From Pogona vitticeps (lineage: Eukaryota; Chordata; Lepidosauria; Squamata; Agamidae): a stretch of 64,000 nucleotides of DNA. Position 1 is the first letter of the stretch, and the number at the start of each line of letters is the position of its first letter. The stretch is from positions 212,696,501-212,760,500 of the forward strand of contig NC_135786.1 of the NCBI RefSeq assembly GCF_051106095.1. Direction: 5' to 3'. Shown one piece after another: positions 13,201 to 28,200 of the stretch. The notes beneath the pieces were generated by a model. The model was given only the letters and a program-made list of their open reading frames with translations. It did no database searches and was not told the origin of the DNA. A program made the translations under genes and the position numbers.

Positions 13201-16200
13201 ACTGAACTTTGAGCGATCAAACCACATGTATGAGTTTGTGGTCATTGCTGTTGACAGAGGGCATCCTCCTCGGACAGGGACTGCATCAGTGCGCATTCGC
13301 ATGGCAAATGTGAATGATGAAGCCCCTGTGTTCTCCCAGTCGGTGTAAGCAAAGCTTCGTCTATTGTTAATGGCCACCACTTAGTCATTCATATTGATCA
13401 TGCATATAGCTGATTTGTTGACAAGACTGATTATGCTATTAGTACCAGCTGTAGCCATGTGAACAGTTGTCTAAATCATGTTTGTGTGTTTTTTAAAATA
13501 CGGGGCTATTTGCTGGTGTGTATTTTTCAAATACATGAAAGGTTTTATGCATATTTTCTTTCTCAGAGGCCTGCAGATATATATGAAGTTTGTAGGCAAA
13601 GTGCATGCCTTTTCAATACCAGGTGCAAAACAGGTATTTCTGTAGGGGAATAAACCTAGCAATTTTATTTTCTATCCTTAGCGACATTTACCTACCACTA
13701 TGCCATAGTGCATGTTACAAAATACAGAAAATATTGTGCCATTATGTGATGGACATGAGCCATTAGTGAACAAATTCTGTTTAAATATGCTGAACATGTT
13801 GCCTGTCAAACCTCTGTAATAAGTTTTAATTGTGTCTTATAAGAGAATGCATTCCTTTTTGTTTCTTAAAACCAGAAAATATGTTTTATTTATCTAGTAT
13901 TCCACAAATGCAATATTTTTTTTGCTGGATGCAAAAATGCAATTGCAGTATTGCATAAAAATCACAATATAAGCCTGAATTCTGGACTGAGGATCCATTT
14001 CTTAGCGTGGGAAAGTGGTTATCTATTTCATTACCAGCAGTTACTCTTTGATAGGGCAAGGTTAGATAGATGATAGGAAATGCTGTTTACCTGAACAACA
14101 TCTCCCAGAATCCATACTGACTCTTGTATTTCTGTTGTATTCTGGGAATTGTTGGTCAAAAACCAAATGTTTCCTATCCCTTGGTGAGATAGTTTCATGA
14201 CAGGTTTCAAAGGTTACTTGCTTTATGAGGAGCTGTTGCTTCGGAAAAGCTGTTTAGTCACAAAGTTATGGAAAACCATTCAGTCATGAAGACTGAATAG
14301 AGCAAGTTGCCTGGGCAATTTATCTATTTAACCAATATTGTCTTCTCTGAGTAGCACAGCATGACTTAAGAGTCTCAGGCAGCAGGTTTTTTCCTTTGCC
14401 CTCTACCTGATCATTTTAACTGGACATGCTAAGGATGGAATTGACTACATGCAAGTATGTGGTCTTCAGTTGAGCCATTGCTCCTTCAGGTTATTTATTA
14501 TATTTAAAAAGTTGTGTACAGTGGTGCCTTGCATAGCGATGATAATCGGTGCAGCAAAAATTGCTGCAAAGCTATTTCGTCGCTATGCAATATTAAAAAG
14601 CCCATAGGAATTCTTTGAAACCCCTTCAATACGTTCCTATGGGCTTCAGACTCACCTTTAAGTGAAAATCCTCCATACAGCGGCCATTTTCGCTGCCCGG
14701 TAAGCGAGGAATCCGTCCCAGAAAACAGTGGGTGGCCATTTTTTTACCCAGTGGCCATTTTGGAACCACCGATCAGCTGTTAAAAAATCATCGCTTTGCG
14801 ATGATCGGTAAGCAAAACAGGGTACCGATCATCGCAAAGCGATTTTTCCCCATTTAAAACATTGCAAGTTAAAAGTTAATCGCTATGCGATTTCATCATT
14901 AAACGGGGCGCCCGTTAAGCGAGGCACCACTGTATATGTAACGCTGTTCACAGGAACATTGATCTCCAGGTCAATAATAGAATGTAATTGTTTTTTCTTT
15001 GTCTCAGTTACAAAACTTTTCTCTCAGAAGATGCAGGCCCTGGTACGTTAGTAGCCACCATCCATGCAAAAGATCCTGATGGAGATGGAGTGTTGTACTT
15101 AATTACTGGTGGTAATGAAGAAGGCAATTTTGAACTGGACAGCCATAAAGGTGGGAACATTTCCTTCTCCTTCTCTTCCCTTCAGATCTACTGCATGCTG
15201 GAATCATGCTCAGAATATTGTATACATTTCTGATTAAAACAGTCTTGAAAAGAAGTTACAGAGATAGCTAAAATACAACAAATGGTACCCAGAATAATTA
15301 AGGCTGTGGAGTAACTTCTCTGTGAGAAAAGATTAAGGTGGGATCTTTTTATTTTATTTTAGAAAAAAGCATGCAAAAGTGCAGTTGGTGTATAAAATGC
15401 ATGATGAAAGAAGCTAATGGAGAGGGCTCTTCCTATCCATCGTTTCCACAGTGTGATAGCCCAGGGTTGTCCAGAGGAGAAGTGTGGTGAGAGACTCAAG
15501 AAACTAAAAGGAAGCCTTTTTTTACACATGGCAAAATTATGGAATTTGCTATAATTAAAATTAATTCTGCTACCACCAAAATAGTTTGTTAGGTCCACCG
15601 CCCTGGATGTCTTTCAAAGGGTTTTAGACAAATTCATGGAAGTCAAAGCTGTCACTGGTTGCTATTCTTTATATGGTATATACATCTAGAAAGTAAGCCT
15701 CTCAATCCTAGTTGCTAGGGAACACAAGTGGAAGGGTCTTGCTGTCATCATGTCATATTTTTGAGTTCTCCATAGTTGAATACTTTTAGGATGGAAATAT
15801 AGGCCTTTGGTGTGGTCTAGCATGGCGATTCCTATGGTCTTGTGCTATGTACACATGTCATATTACAGGTATCCAGGAAATGAAGTACAAAACCCCTGTT
15901 GAAAATCTGTCTAGGCTTTTGTATGGTACAGTATATAATTGCAGCTTTACCGACATGCCCTTTGGGCTGCTGATGAACTGAATTATTCTGTGAGGAAATG
16001 CTCCTTTCTAGCCAGAAGAAAGAGAAAACCCTTTTAATCCCATGAGATTTGAAAAATATTCTTTGGGGGTTATTATTTCAAAAAACAAAAACTGAAGAGG
16101 GTCTGGTTGTTGCTGCCCTTGTGTCCTGGCTTAGTGCTTAAATAGAGACCTTCCAAGGGTCATCTTACTCTCAGCATTCTCCCATGTTCTCTGGTTCTCT

Positions 16201-19200
16201 AGCAGAAACTTTGGCACTAATAATGTAGAGCTGTCCTTAACTGAGTTCCCCCCCCCACCAAACTACTTGGCTGATTCTGATGTTGACAAACTTAGTTCTT
16301 TAATTATACTTACAGTTTTAACAGTATATTGAAGTCTTTTCCCGTTTGGTTCTACCACCACCACCCATGTTCTGGGCAGCCCTGTCCTGACTCGTGAGTG
16401 TTGTTGAGTGCTGTAATCTAACACACCTGGGGCACATCTGGGCAAAGGAGGCAGGCTGCATTATGGATTCAGCACAGTGCACTGCCAACATCTGAATATT
16501 AAACTATACCTTGCCAAAATTCTGAACAAGTCCTCTTCTGGCATCCCTATATGTGCAATAAAAGAGTTGTGATATTTTCTTTTGTTGTCTATAAATTCAC
16601 TCTGCACCCCTACCCAAAAATCTAGGTATCCTTCGTCTTCGCAGAAATCCTCTGCCTAAATTGAAGGGGCCACAGTACATTTTGAACATCTCTGCCATTG
16701 ACGACAATTCCTCTGGGGGACCAAGATCTCTCAGTAGCTTTGCTGAAGTGATGGTGGGGATTAATGATGTCAACAACAACAAGCCTGTTTTCACAGAGGT
16801 GAGCTGATTGGCTGCAAATTTTATGCATGCGATTTAGTGGTAATTTGCTGGTCAGTTTTTAACTTGTGGAATGTTATTTTCCCCCTCTGTTTGATGTTAA
16901 AACCATCAAACCAGTAAAACTTTGGTCAGTCTTAGGGGACAATTACACCACAGTTTACTCTGCAGTTTGCACAGGAGGTGGCATGGTTAAATTCAATGTA
17001 CTTTCTGTCAGTTACATGACGGGTGGCTTTTTGTATTGATTCTGCTCACATAACTTTTTTGGTCTCGGGCAAGTGTAATTGCCTACAGTATATTGGCCCA
17101 AAGGGGCATTTGGCAGGTGTATCCTTGGGTGATGTTGATGATGAGGGATCTCTTTAAAAAAATATATGGCAAATGGCATAGAGTTGAACTGATATAATAA
17201 CTTGTGAATCTGCGGTACAAGTGGTGCCTCACTAGACGATAATCCGTTCCACTGAAATTGCTGTTTAGCGAAATCATTGTCTAGCGAAAAGCATTTCCCT
17301 ATTGGAATGAATTGAAATCTGTTTAATGCATTCCAATGGGGAAGAATCGTCATTGTCTAGCGAAGATTGGCCATAGGAAAGCCGCTTTGCAAACCGCTGA
17401 TCAGCTGTTTAAATCGCTGTCTTGCAAAGCTTAGGTCCCGAAAACACCTGTTTTGCAAGCGTGGAGGGAGCTGTCAAAATCGTCATCTAGCGAAAATCGG
17501 TTTGCGAAGCAGGGACCAAACATTATCCAGTGAAATTCCCCCATAGGAATCACTGTTTTGCGAATCACTATAGCGATCGCAAAAAGTCAATGTCTAGCGA
17601 AAAAACTGTCATGCGGGGTAGCTGTCTAGCGAGGCACCACTGTTATCTGACGTAGTGCTACACTGGAAAAGCACAATCTAGAAAGGCAGACAAGAGGTGC
17701 TTACTTGGCTGTGGTTGCATGCTGTTGACATTAATAATTAAGCAATTATGTGAACAACTCCAATATAGCTGCCACGGGAATTTTAAATCAACACCGCCAC
17801 CACATTCTTTTTCTGCAGTAAATTGTTCTTTCCCTAAATTGGTGGGGATGGATGGTCCACTGCATATTGGGGCCAAATTTAGTGATCTACCATAAGTTGC
17901 AACAGCACCCCAAAACAAAATCAAAATTAGATAATTTTTTTAAAGGGTGTTTTTTTGTTTTTGTTTTTTTATGGTGGTTGTTTGGACAAAACAAGACAAA
18001 ATAAAGTCTTGCACCCTATTGCAAGAGGAAGAAGTGTGTATTAGCTAATCTAGATCAGATATGGCAGGTAAGGCAAGCTTGCATTTTTAGAAGCTTTCTT
18101 CCATGGTAGAAATGGTGTTTTTCATTTTTATTAGCCCCACATAGAAAGGGATGGATTTCAAGGTGAAAATGGCCAAGCTAGGAAGGCTTCAGCTCCTCTT
18201 CCCTATGCATAGTGGTTCTGATTCATGACAGAGATGTATTCACATGTTTTGGAGTAAAATGAGGCTCACCTGCATTGTACATATTGATGTACCAAATGGC
18301 TTAGCCCTTTGGTTTCCTGTGTGCTGAACATTACTTGGTAAGACATTTCTGTAGTTGTTCTACTACAGCCTTCCTCAGCTTCATGTCTTCCATTGGATGT
18401 ATCGAGTGAGGAATGATGGCATCAAACTAGGGAAGCTTGCTTTGGAAGCCTTGCTAATTGAGTTGCATTTTAGTGTGCATATTACAGTGACAGCACCTGG
18501 GTTCTTGAAAATCAGCCCCCGGGCACCTATGTTCTGCGGGTGGAAGCCTATGATGCAGACCTTGGTCTAAATGGAAGAGTGAAGTACAGCCTCATGCACA
18601 GAGATGGGGCTTCACTAGGTTTCAGCATTGATCCGGATTCAGGTGAGGACAGCTTTTCTTAGTCCATGAAGTCTAGGAATGAATGGCTAACTCCTGTTGA
18701 ATCACTAGTGTCTCTTCTGCAAAGCTTGGAAATAAAACATTAAAAGACATACTCTGTAACATGTTGTATTTTGTAAATGAAAGTATGATATGGTCCTTTG
18801 GAAAGGTAACACAATCACTGGTAATGTCATCAGGTATTTTTTCCCTAATACATTGAGCGGTGCTTACTTGTTACATTGCCTGATTTCTTTTGGGGGCAAA
18901 AACATGGGAGAGCATTTTGAGAGTCCTTCCCCCAAATTAGGCAGTTTTCTTAATATTCTGCGGAGTTTTTTTAAATTAAAAAGCAAGTAAAAATAACAGG
19001 TAAGGCAGTGGGGAAAAGTGTGTACTAAGTGCTGAATGATGTAATTTCTGTTTTAAAACTAAGTAGGTAAAGTAAGTAAAATAATTTAAACTGATTTAAA
19101 CTAAAGCACTGTTACTTTTCATAAGCAACTTTCCAAGCTCTGCTTATTTCTGACATCACTTGAATGATTTCTGTGTGCATGTTTTTCTTTGCTTGTATTT

Positions 19201-22200
19201 TATAAACTAATTTGGAAGCACTGCTGAAGTACAGTAGGACCTCCATATCTGCTTGGTATTGGTTCCAAGCTCCCCCATGAATACTGAAAACCACTGATAA
19301 TTGTGAACACTATATATTACAGTGTTTGTTACTCTACAGTATATATACACTATAATATTTGTATATATACACTAACAAATATTCATAAAATTGTTTCTGG
19401 CTCCCCCTAGTAGCCAGTTCTGGTAATACATGTGAACAAAAATTTCTGGATTTTTTTTTTAATATTTTTAATATTTTCTGACCATGGATAAGCTTTTCAA
19501 GCTCTAGGAAACAAGTCTTGTTACAGCTGGTGATGGTTTGCTTTTTGTCTTATGGCACTGTTTCTGTCTAGGCATTATAACTACATCTCAAAGTTTTGAC
19601 CGAGAGAAGCAGAGAGAATATACTTTGTCTGTGACTGCTACAGATCAAGCTCAAGAGCCATTGATTGGAGTGTGTCAAATCACAATTTATATTGCTGATG
19701 TGAACGACAATGACCCAAAATTTGAAAACAGTCGCTATCAGTGTGAGTAGTGACTGTTGTTTATATTTTGTCAGGAATGATATGAATAGGATGTTCGACC
19801 TAGAAAGTGTTGGTATAAACTCCATTTCTGGTTACTTCTTATACAGAGTTTACAGGTATGAGCATCAGTTCAGAAACTGATTGTCATTCTGCCATGAGAC
19901 CTTGCTGCAGATCAACACACAGTTCTAGTTATTTTCATCGCGCTTGGTTATGGCTCGCAACTTGTGAGCCTCCAGATATTATATTGCAACTCCTGGCATG
20001 CCTCAGCTTTGGATAAATGGGCTGAGATGAGATTGGAACTGAAGTCCAGCAACATCTGGAAGATCATAAGTAGCCCATTACTTTGTTAGACTGAGTGTGG
20101 AAGGAAGAGTTTTCAGTGGCACAGTGATCCTGAAAGAAATCAAGGTCTTCTCATCACATCCTTGTCAGTGTTGCACCCAGCATAGCATTTTATAAGATGC
20201 TGTTGTTGTTTTGTGTGATAATAATACCATGATAGTGGAAAATGATCTCCTGCTACAAAGGCAGTCTACCTCTGAGAACCTTGTTCTGGGGACAAACAAC
20301 AAGGAGACACTGTTAAGAAGTTGTCTTTATGTAGAGTCGAACTGTTAGTCCATGTAAGCCAGCATTTCCCACAGTGAGCATCTCAATGGTTAGCCCTTTC
20401 TTGACATACCTACAGGCACTGGGGATTGGCCCTGGTACCTTCTGCTCAGAAAGCCTGCAGTTATCTACTTAGCTGTCATCAGAATGCTGGGCAAAAGAGA
20501 CCTGTAGTTTAATCCACCAAAAAAGTTTTTTATGTTCTTCTGCATAAAGGCATCAGCTGACATGAACAGTTAGGCCAGGAAACATGGTAAACATTGCCAT
20601 GTCAGTGAAGAAAACAAGGCAATAGAGCCTATCACTTGACTAGGGCAGAACGGGCTCAGAAGAAACTCTGTATTTCTTTTTCCAAAGACTTTCTCCGTGA
20701 AGACACACCGGTGGGAACAAGTTTCCTCTGTGTTGCCGCTCATGATGATGATCAAGGGGTGAATGCTGCCATCACTTACTCCATGCTGCCACAGGAGCCA
20801 GAGTACTTCAAGATCAACCCCAACACAGGATGGATATTTGTCAGTCATGTCATCTCTCAGGTATCTCTTTTGTTTATATTGCAGCATTGGAGAAAGGGAG
20901 TTCTGAAATATCTGCCAGATCTGCTTTGGCAGTCTGTTCTAGTAAATTATGTGATGATTTTAGGCATTATATAGTTACATTTGGTGACTCTTTTCCATGT
21001 TACCTCCATCATAGAAAGAAGTGATAGAGATGGTATTTTTAGTTTTTGGCAGTCTTTGTGTTATGGATGCATGACAGGCTTCAGGAGCTGCTCCCTCTCC
21101 TTGGTAATAGTAAATTCCTTAGAAATCCAGACTGAATCGGTTTGATGCAAGATTGTTATTATCTCAACAGTTTTGACCATAACCTTTTGCTTTAAAGTGA
21201 AAGACTTTCCTTTCGGGGTATCCAGTGTTCAGAGGCTGATGAATGGCTGTTGCAAATTGTTTTGCAGACATTTCAGAGAAGTAGTTACATCACAGCAACT
21301 GATGGAGGAAATCGGAGCACTACTGTGGAACTCATAGTGACTGTTACTGATGTGCTCAATCAGGCGCCGCAGTGGGAGAAAAGTGCATATTGGGTCACGG
21401 TCACAGAGAGCGTTGCCCGTGACACCAAGATAGTGGTATGCTATGACTTTTTAAAGCATCTTACCGACATCTTAGGTGATGTGTTTATATTTTTGTTATT
21501 GGGAGAAGGAACAGATTATAAGTAACTTACTTGTGATTTATTTCCAAGCTCTGGTGGCCATTAACCAGAAACAGAAGATTTTTTTTTCTATTGGCTGTTT
21601 ATGCTAATAATATAAACTGAAAATTTGCTTTGGTTGGGATGTGTAATTCAGATACATCTCCCCTCATGGATTTTGGGTTGCTTCTGTTCTTCTCCAGACT
21701 ATCAAAGCCACATCCCCTCTTGCTGATGCACGGGTTATATATCACCTAGAGGAAGGGCAAGTTCCTGAAACAAACATGCCTGTTCGTTTCTACCTCAAAC
21801 CAAACAGGGCAGATGGATCTGCTTCACTTCTAGTTGCCGAACCCCTTGACTTTGAGACTACCAAGTTCTTCACATTAAGCATCAAAGCTCAGAATGTGGC
21901 ACCAGTTCCCGTGGCATCCTTCACCACTGTTTGTGTTAATATAACAGGTTGGTTCTTCAAATTATTTATATATTATGTGTGTGGAAGTTCTTCAAATGTT
22001 CATTGTTAGGATATGATACGATTCTCAGAATCCACCAGCTGACAGGACACAGAACACTGAATGTAGTTTTGTTCCTGTGTTTCAACAATAGTGTATTTGG
22101 AAGAGCAGGGTTTGATTGTGGGTTCAAATGGCTTTTATGGTTGCAGGGAGTATGGCATGAAGTGCTGGGTGGATTAGTTTATACAGGTAGACATAATGAC

Positions 22201-25200
22201 ATTCTGTGTATCAGTTTTGTAGATAGTGCATGTGAAGTAGAGTAAAAAGAGTAAGGGGAACGTATTCTTCTCGTGTTATGACACTGCCATATTAAAACTT
22301 AGAACATGTTTGATGTCAAGGTCTTCATTTTGCTAGATATGTCCTTTCTTTCATAGATGTCAATGACAATGTCCCATTCTTCACGTCTTCTACTTATGAG
22401 GTTTCTGTACCTGAAGGAGCAGAAATTGGTACCTCTGTTGTGCAAGTTCTCGCTAGTGATTCAGACTCGGGACTCCATGGAGAGGTAAGTTTGGTTGAAC
22501 CAGTTGGAAACCATGAGTTTAGCATTATTGAACTGAATTTATAAGTAACTCGAAAAATACTATTGGACCAATGAAGAAAAAAACCTCTCTAAAATGGTGG
22601 ATTTTAAAAAATGATTTTTTTTAAAAAAATGAAAGAAAACCCAAGATCAACAAGGTGTTATTCTGCTTTCTTATACCTCATGTGTTCAGGTTGCGTCCCT
22701 GTTTCCTCATCTAAATGATGATGATGTATTTCTAGGTTATGAATAAAAAAAATCAAGAATTATCAGGCATAAATCTCAGACTGAATGTTCTTCCATTGCA
22801 GGTCAGCTATTCAGTATTGAAGGATCCTAGTGGAGATTATCAGTACTTCACTATTGATTCCAAATCTGGAGTTATTTCCACCCAGGTGTCTTTTGACAGA
22901 GAAAAAAGAGGATCATACTTGATTGAAGTTCAGTCTCAGGATTCTTCTGAATCAGCCAGGCCTGGTATATATGGGCAACCAAACACAGGTAACATTCCTG
23001 TTCTGAAAATGAAGAGACTAAACCTAGATGTAAACTCCATGAATGCACTCAGATTCCTGCATGGGCAGAAGCAATGATGGGGCATGTGTACTACCTCATC
23101 AAGCCTACAAGTGAGAAGCAACTTTTTGGCATGAGGAAACTTTGCTCATTGTGCCAATTTTTTTTTTGCTGGATCTTTAGCTGAATGACTTGCTGCATTA
23201 AGCATGCAGCTGAAAACTGTCTTTTAAAAATTAATAAGCATATGTGGCCACAATCTTAATTAACATTTAAACCTTCCCTTCACTTGGTCTTTAGCTATGA
23301 AAAACCACACAGAGGTTAAAAGAAGATGAAGAAGTTCCATTGGCACCAATACCTCTTTTGTTAATTCCCGTGATGGGTTTGAATTTTTAGATAAAAATCA
23401 GAAGCATTAGGTGAGAGATTTAAAGTGTCCTGTCTGTATTAGATGGTCTGGAGTCAGATTCAGTTGTATATGCCTACTGTAGAGTGCAGACTCGAAACAT
23501 TGCCATTAGAAATGTGGTGGGTTTTTTTTTTCAGATACAGCCTATGTGAGGATACTTATTAGTGATGTAAATGACAATGCTCCCATGTTCTCACGTTCAC
23601 TGTATGAAATAAATGTAGATGAAGACATGGATGTTGGATATGTGGTACTTATACCGACTGCAAGTGATAAAGATGAAGGTAGGAACACACAGGTTTTTTA
23701 AAGGTATTATAAGCAATCTTAGCAAAGCAGCAACTGTGGTTTAGATGCAGTGGACAGAAAATAATTGAATATTTCAGACATAATAGCACATTGAATGATA
23801 CTTGCCAAATACTAGACAAATAGGTGCAAAGGTTAAGAAATAACAAGTTTAAAAAAACAACAACAGTATTTGAAGCATTTTTTAAAAAGCTCGTTTCTTG
23901 TTCAGTTTGCTCTGAGGTCTGAATAGATGTGATTGTAGTGGACAAGATTCCATGTCTTCCTGCTTTCTATGACTGTATTACATCCAATTCTTTAAAGATA
24001 GCCCATTGTTAGAAAAGAAAATTCCTTAACTGTTAAAAACATCTGATTATCACATCTCATGTAGTTTGACTCATTAGCTTACTTTGTTTTATGATGGGTC
24101 TTCTGAACATAAACATGGGCTTTACTTACAAGTCTGATTCCATGAGGCTGATTCGACAAAGGTCTGCCAAAATCATGTCTCTGAAATTACATTAGTGTTT
24201 CAGCTAGAATGATGACTTATTTGTAATGTATAATTTGCCCTCTCTCTCCCAACTCCTTGTCTCTCATATATATACACTAGACATTGTAAAACCAAACACT
24301 AATGTTGTCATGACATCTGGAATGACAATGCTACGTCCTAGGGCAGGAGTGGGCAAATTTGTCTGTGGAACCTAAATGCAGCCACCTAACACTCCTGTGC
24401 CCTTAGTACACATCTCAACGTTTAAAAATATGTACAGGTTTAAAAATTGACTCCAGTGGTCCTCTTGTGCTGTCTAGGAAGTGAAGGAGGCTATTTTGCC
24501 CTGTTTAGGCCTGTTCCAACTCCCTTGTTTCCCATATTGTTATTTAAATATATTTCTTTGTCCACTAGAGCAGTGGTTCTTAACCTTTGTTACTCGGATG
24601 CTTTTGAACTGCAACTCCCAGAAACCCCGTCAGGACAGCTGGTGGTGAAGGCTTCTGGGAGTTGCAGTCCAAAACTCCCGAGTAACCCAAGGTTAAGAAC
24701 CAGTGCACTAGAGCACATGGGGACATTTTTCAATTTTTAAAAGTTTTTAAAATATTTTAGGAGTGAGTGGAATGCTGGAGTGGGATGTGCCACTTCAAGG
24801 TCCAAGGGGTGTGCATTATGTTTCTCAAGCTTCTGGAGTTGTCTACTGCAACATAGGTTTTTTTGGTCTTACTGTGTTTTGTTTCCAAGTTGAGAACCTT
24901 GTTCACCACTGTGACATTGTTTTAAGATCTGTTATTTCTAGGAGAGCTAGAGAAGAGCTACCAAGGCAGTTCCACATACACTGCCCAAAACCAGATGCAT
25001 CCTCTTTACTACAAGTAGGAACAGAAGAAGCAAAGTACTGTATATGGCATGTGAAGAATTGGAAGATGCTATTGTTGAGTAGTGAGGATGAGTTGGGTGC
25101 CTCGTCCCACAGGACTGCTTGGTGCAGAATGTAGAGGATCTGTGAAACTCAACATATTTGATACAGTGGGGTCTCGACTTACGAACTTAATCCGTATTGG

Positions 25201-28200
25201 AAGGCAGTTCTCAGGTCGAAAAGTTCTTAAGTCGAATCTGCATTTCCCATAGGAATGCATTGAAAACCATTTAATCCGTATCTGCTCTTTTTGTCCATAG
25301 AAACTAATGGGAAGCTGCTATTCTGCCTTCTGCCACTAGAGGGGGATATATTTTTTCTCTTTTTCCTTCTAACCTAAGATGACTTAGCTTTAAAAAAAAG
25401 GGGAAAAAAGAGTTCGTAACTCGAATCTAAGTTCGTAAGTCGAGTCCATATATTCCTATGAGAGCGGTTCGTAAGTCGAAACGTTCGTATGTCGAGTTGT
25501 TCGTAAGTCGAGACCCCACTGTACTAAAGTAGCTTTGCTGTCCTTCCACAAGCAAGCAAAGACCTTTCAGGCAGGCTTTTTCTTAGGGACAGTCTGAGAT
25601 TCTGTCTATATTTCTCAAAAAAACCCCACAATATGTAAAATTTTAATTTTAACCAACTCATGTGGTCTTCAAGGTGTTTGAATTGCTGAGTAATTGAAAT
25701 GCTCCCTTTTAGAACTGCCTTTAATGTTCACAATGGCTTAAGTTAGTTAAGAAAACAGTGTGCTAATATAAACAATGCTTTGGTGGCTGTTTATCTTAAC
25801 TTGCTTCCTAAGAAAATAATGCAACAGAGGAAAATAAATGTGTTTTGGAATTCATTGTGTGAACATGAATTATGGTGGTTAACACAGTCTTTTATCTAGG
25901 AAAGAGAACTGAGCTCCTGTGTGGTAAAAGGGAGAGTATCATATCAACCATGTTGGTTTCTTCTTTTTAGGATCTAATGCCAAGCTAAGATATCAGATCA
26001 CTTCAGGAAATGACCGAGGAGATTTCTATGTAGAGCCTGAGAAGGGCACTATTCTGATTGCCCAGAATCTTGACTACGAACAAGAGCAGCTTTATGAACT
26101 CCAGTTAGTAGCTTCTGACGGGAAATGGGAGAACCACACTCTGATTATTATCAATGTACTTAATAAGAACGATGAAGCACCTGTTTTCTCTCAGGATGAA
26201 TACCATGGCAGTGTCTTGGAAGAGCTTGTTAATTTGCCTGTAGTTGTTTTACAGGTAAGCCCCATAAATTTGGCTTTTAATTTATTGTTATTTATTTATT
26301 TATTAAATTTATACCTCGCCCATCTAGACCGAAGTCTACTCTGGGCAGCTAACAATAATAGATTAAATAAAAACAATTAATAAAATAAAAAACAACAGTA
26401 ATAATATAATTCAAGATGGGAAAAATAATCAGGTGATGACAGGAGGGAAAGCCTGCCTAAAGAGACAGGTCTTAAGTTTGCTCTTAAAAACACCTAGCGA
26501 GGGAGCCAGACAGATCTCTGGAGGCAGACTGTTGCAAAGGAGAGGGGCCACTGCCGAGAAGGCCTGGTTTCTTGTTCTTTCTCTCCCTTGGCGTTAGGCC
26601 CCTCAGCCGTCCTTCCTGGCTAGAATGAGTGATTCAGGTAGATCTAAGTGGGAGGAGGCATTCTGCTAGTTATGTGTGGAATAATAACGGCGAGCAGTGG
26701 AAATTTCTAGGATGCAATTGCTTACCCATCGATTCAGTTTCCTTGGCTGGGGTCTCCAGAGATAGATTGTAATTGTGTAACACAAGGTTTATTTACAGAC
26801 ATGTGCTGGTCAAGCATAAGATGTGGGTTCATAGCATTTATGCATACTGTATATGTTACATGCCATTGTCATATATGTTATGTGCCAATCTGCCATTGTC
26901 AGAATTGGCAAATAGCAACTCGAACAGTGCTTTCAAGGTGAGATAGGCAAGGAGTGGCTTTATCAGTTCTCTACACCCTCACAAGTTTCCAAAGCTGAGT
27001 GGTCATTTGAGCCCTAGTCCATCACACTATCCGTTACAACACACCGGGTACATAGAGCATTAATACTCTAACACAGCCATTCTCAACAGGGGCCCTGGCA
27101 TATTTGAAAGGGGCCATAGACTGGACACAATTCTTCACACCACCATTATGTGACACATACAACCACTATTCAGCCCATATTTCTTTCATATTATATTAAT
27201 TGCATAGACAAAAAAAGTGTTCAGAATGGCTGCTCTAACAGAGGTTTACTTCCAATCATATGTCCAAGGTTTACTTTCAATCATATGTCCAAGAAAATCC
27301 ATAGCACTGCAAGATTTTGTGCAGAAAGCAAAGTTAGCTCTCTGCTTCCTTTCCTGACTCAGGTGCAACATACATTGAAAGAATGGCCACAGTTACTTCT
27401 GTTGAGTACCAGGTTAAGGAAGGCTAGACATCTTAAAGTAGTTCCACATGTTAAAGACTTCCAGGCGCATATACATAAAAATAACATTCAAACAGTATAG
27501 TACCTCGATAACTGACAGAGCGCTTGTTCCCACCTAGCTCTACCTGTGTTACTCGTTCTAGCCAGGCTGGGTGGCTGAGGGGCTTGACCCCAAGAGAGGC
27601 CCGGAAGGAGAGAACTAGAAACCGGGCCTTCTCAGTGGTGGCCCCTCACTTCTAGAATACCTTGCCCCTGAAGATTTGCCTGGCACCCTCGCTGAGAGTT
27701 TTAAGCTGAAGACTCGGTTCTTCAGGCAAGCCTTCCCCCCTTCCATTTCTTAATTCCCTATATCTTACCATCTTGGACCATTCTATGTTGTTTGATATTG
27801 TTTGTTTTAAATTTTGTTTGTAAGCCGCCCAGAGTAGATTTATTGAATCTCTGTGGGCGGGGTAAAAGTTGGAAAAATAAATAAATAAAAAGTATCTGGC
27901 ACACCAAGGTACTGTAAAACCAGAGTACAGCAGCTACAGAAAGTCCCGGTTATTTGACTTCCAGGTGCCATCTCCAGTAATATTAACACATTGCAGCATA
28001 AATACGTTTAAATGTCAGCCATGAGAGAGAAAAATTACTTCAGAAATCAAGGTTATTGTACAACGACCTTGCTTCCAGACCTGGTTGGAGAGCTGGCTGA
28101 TTGTTTTGTAGCTACTATTAAACTTCTGTTAAATCTCATTTTAAGAGTACAACATACATTTTCAGGGCTGTCTTTTCAATACTCCCTTAATTGTTTTAAC

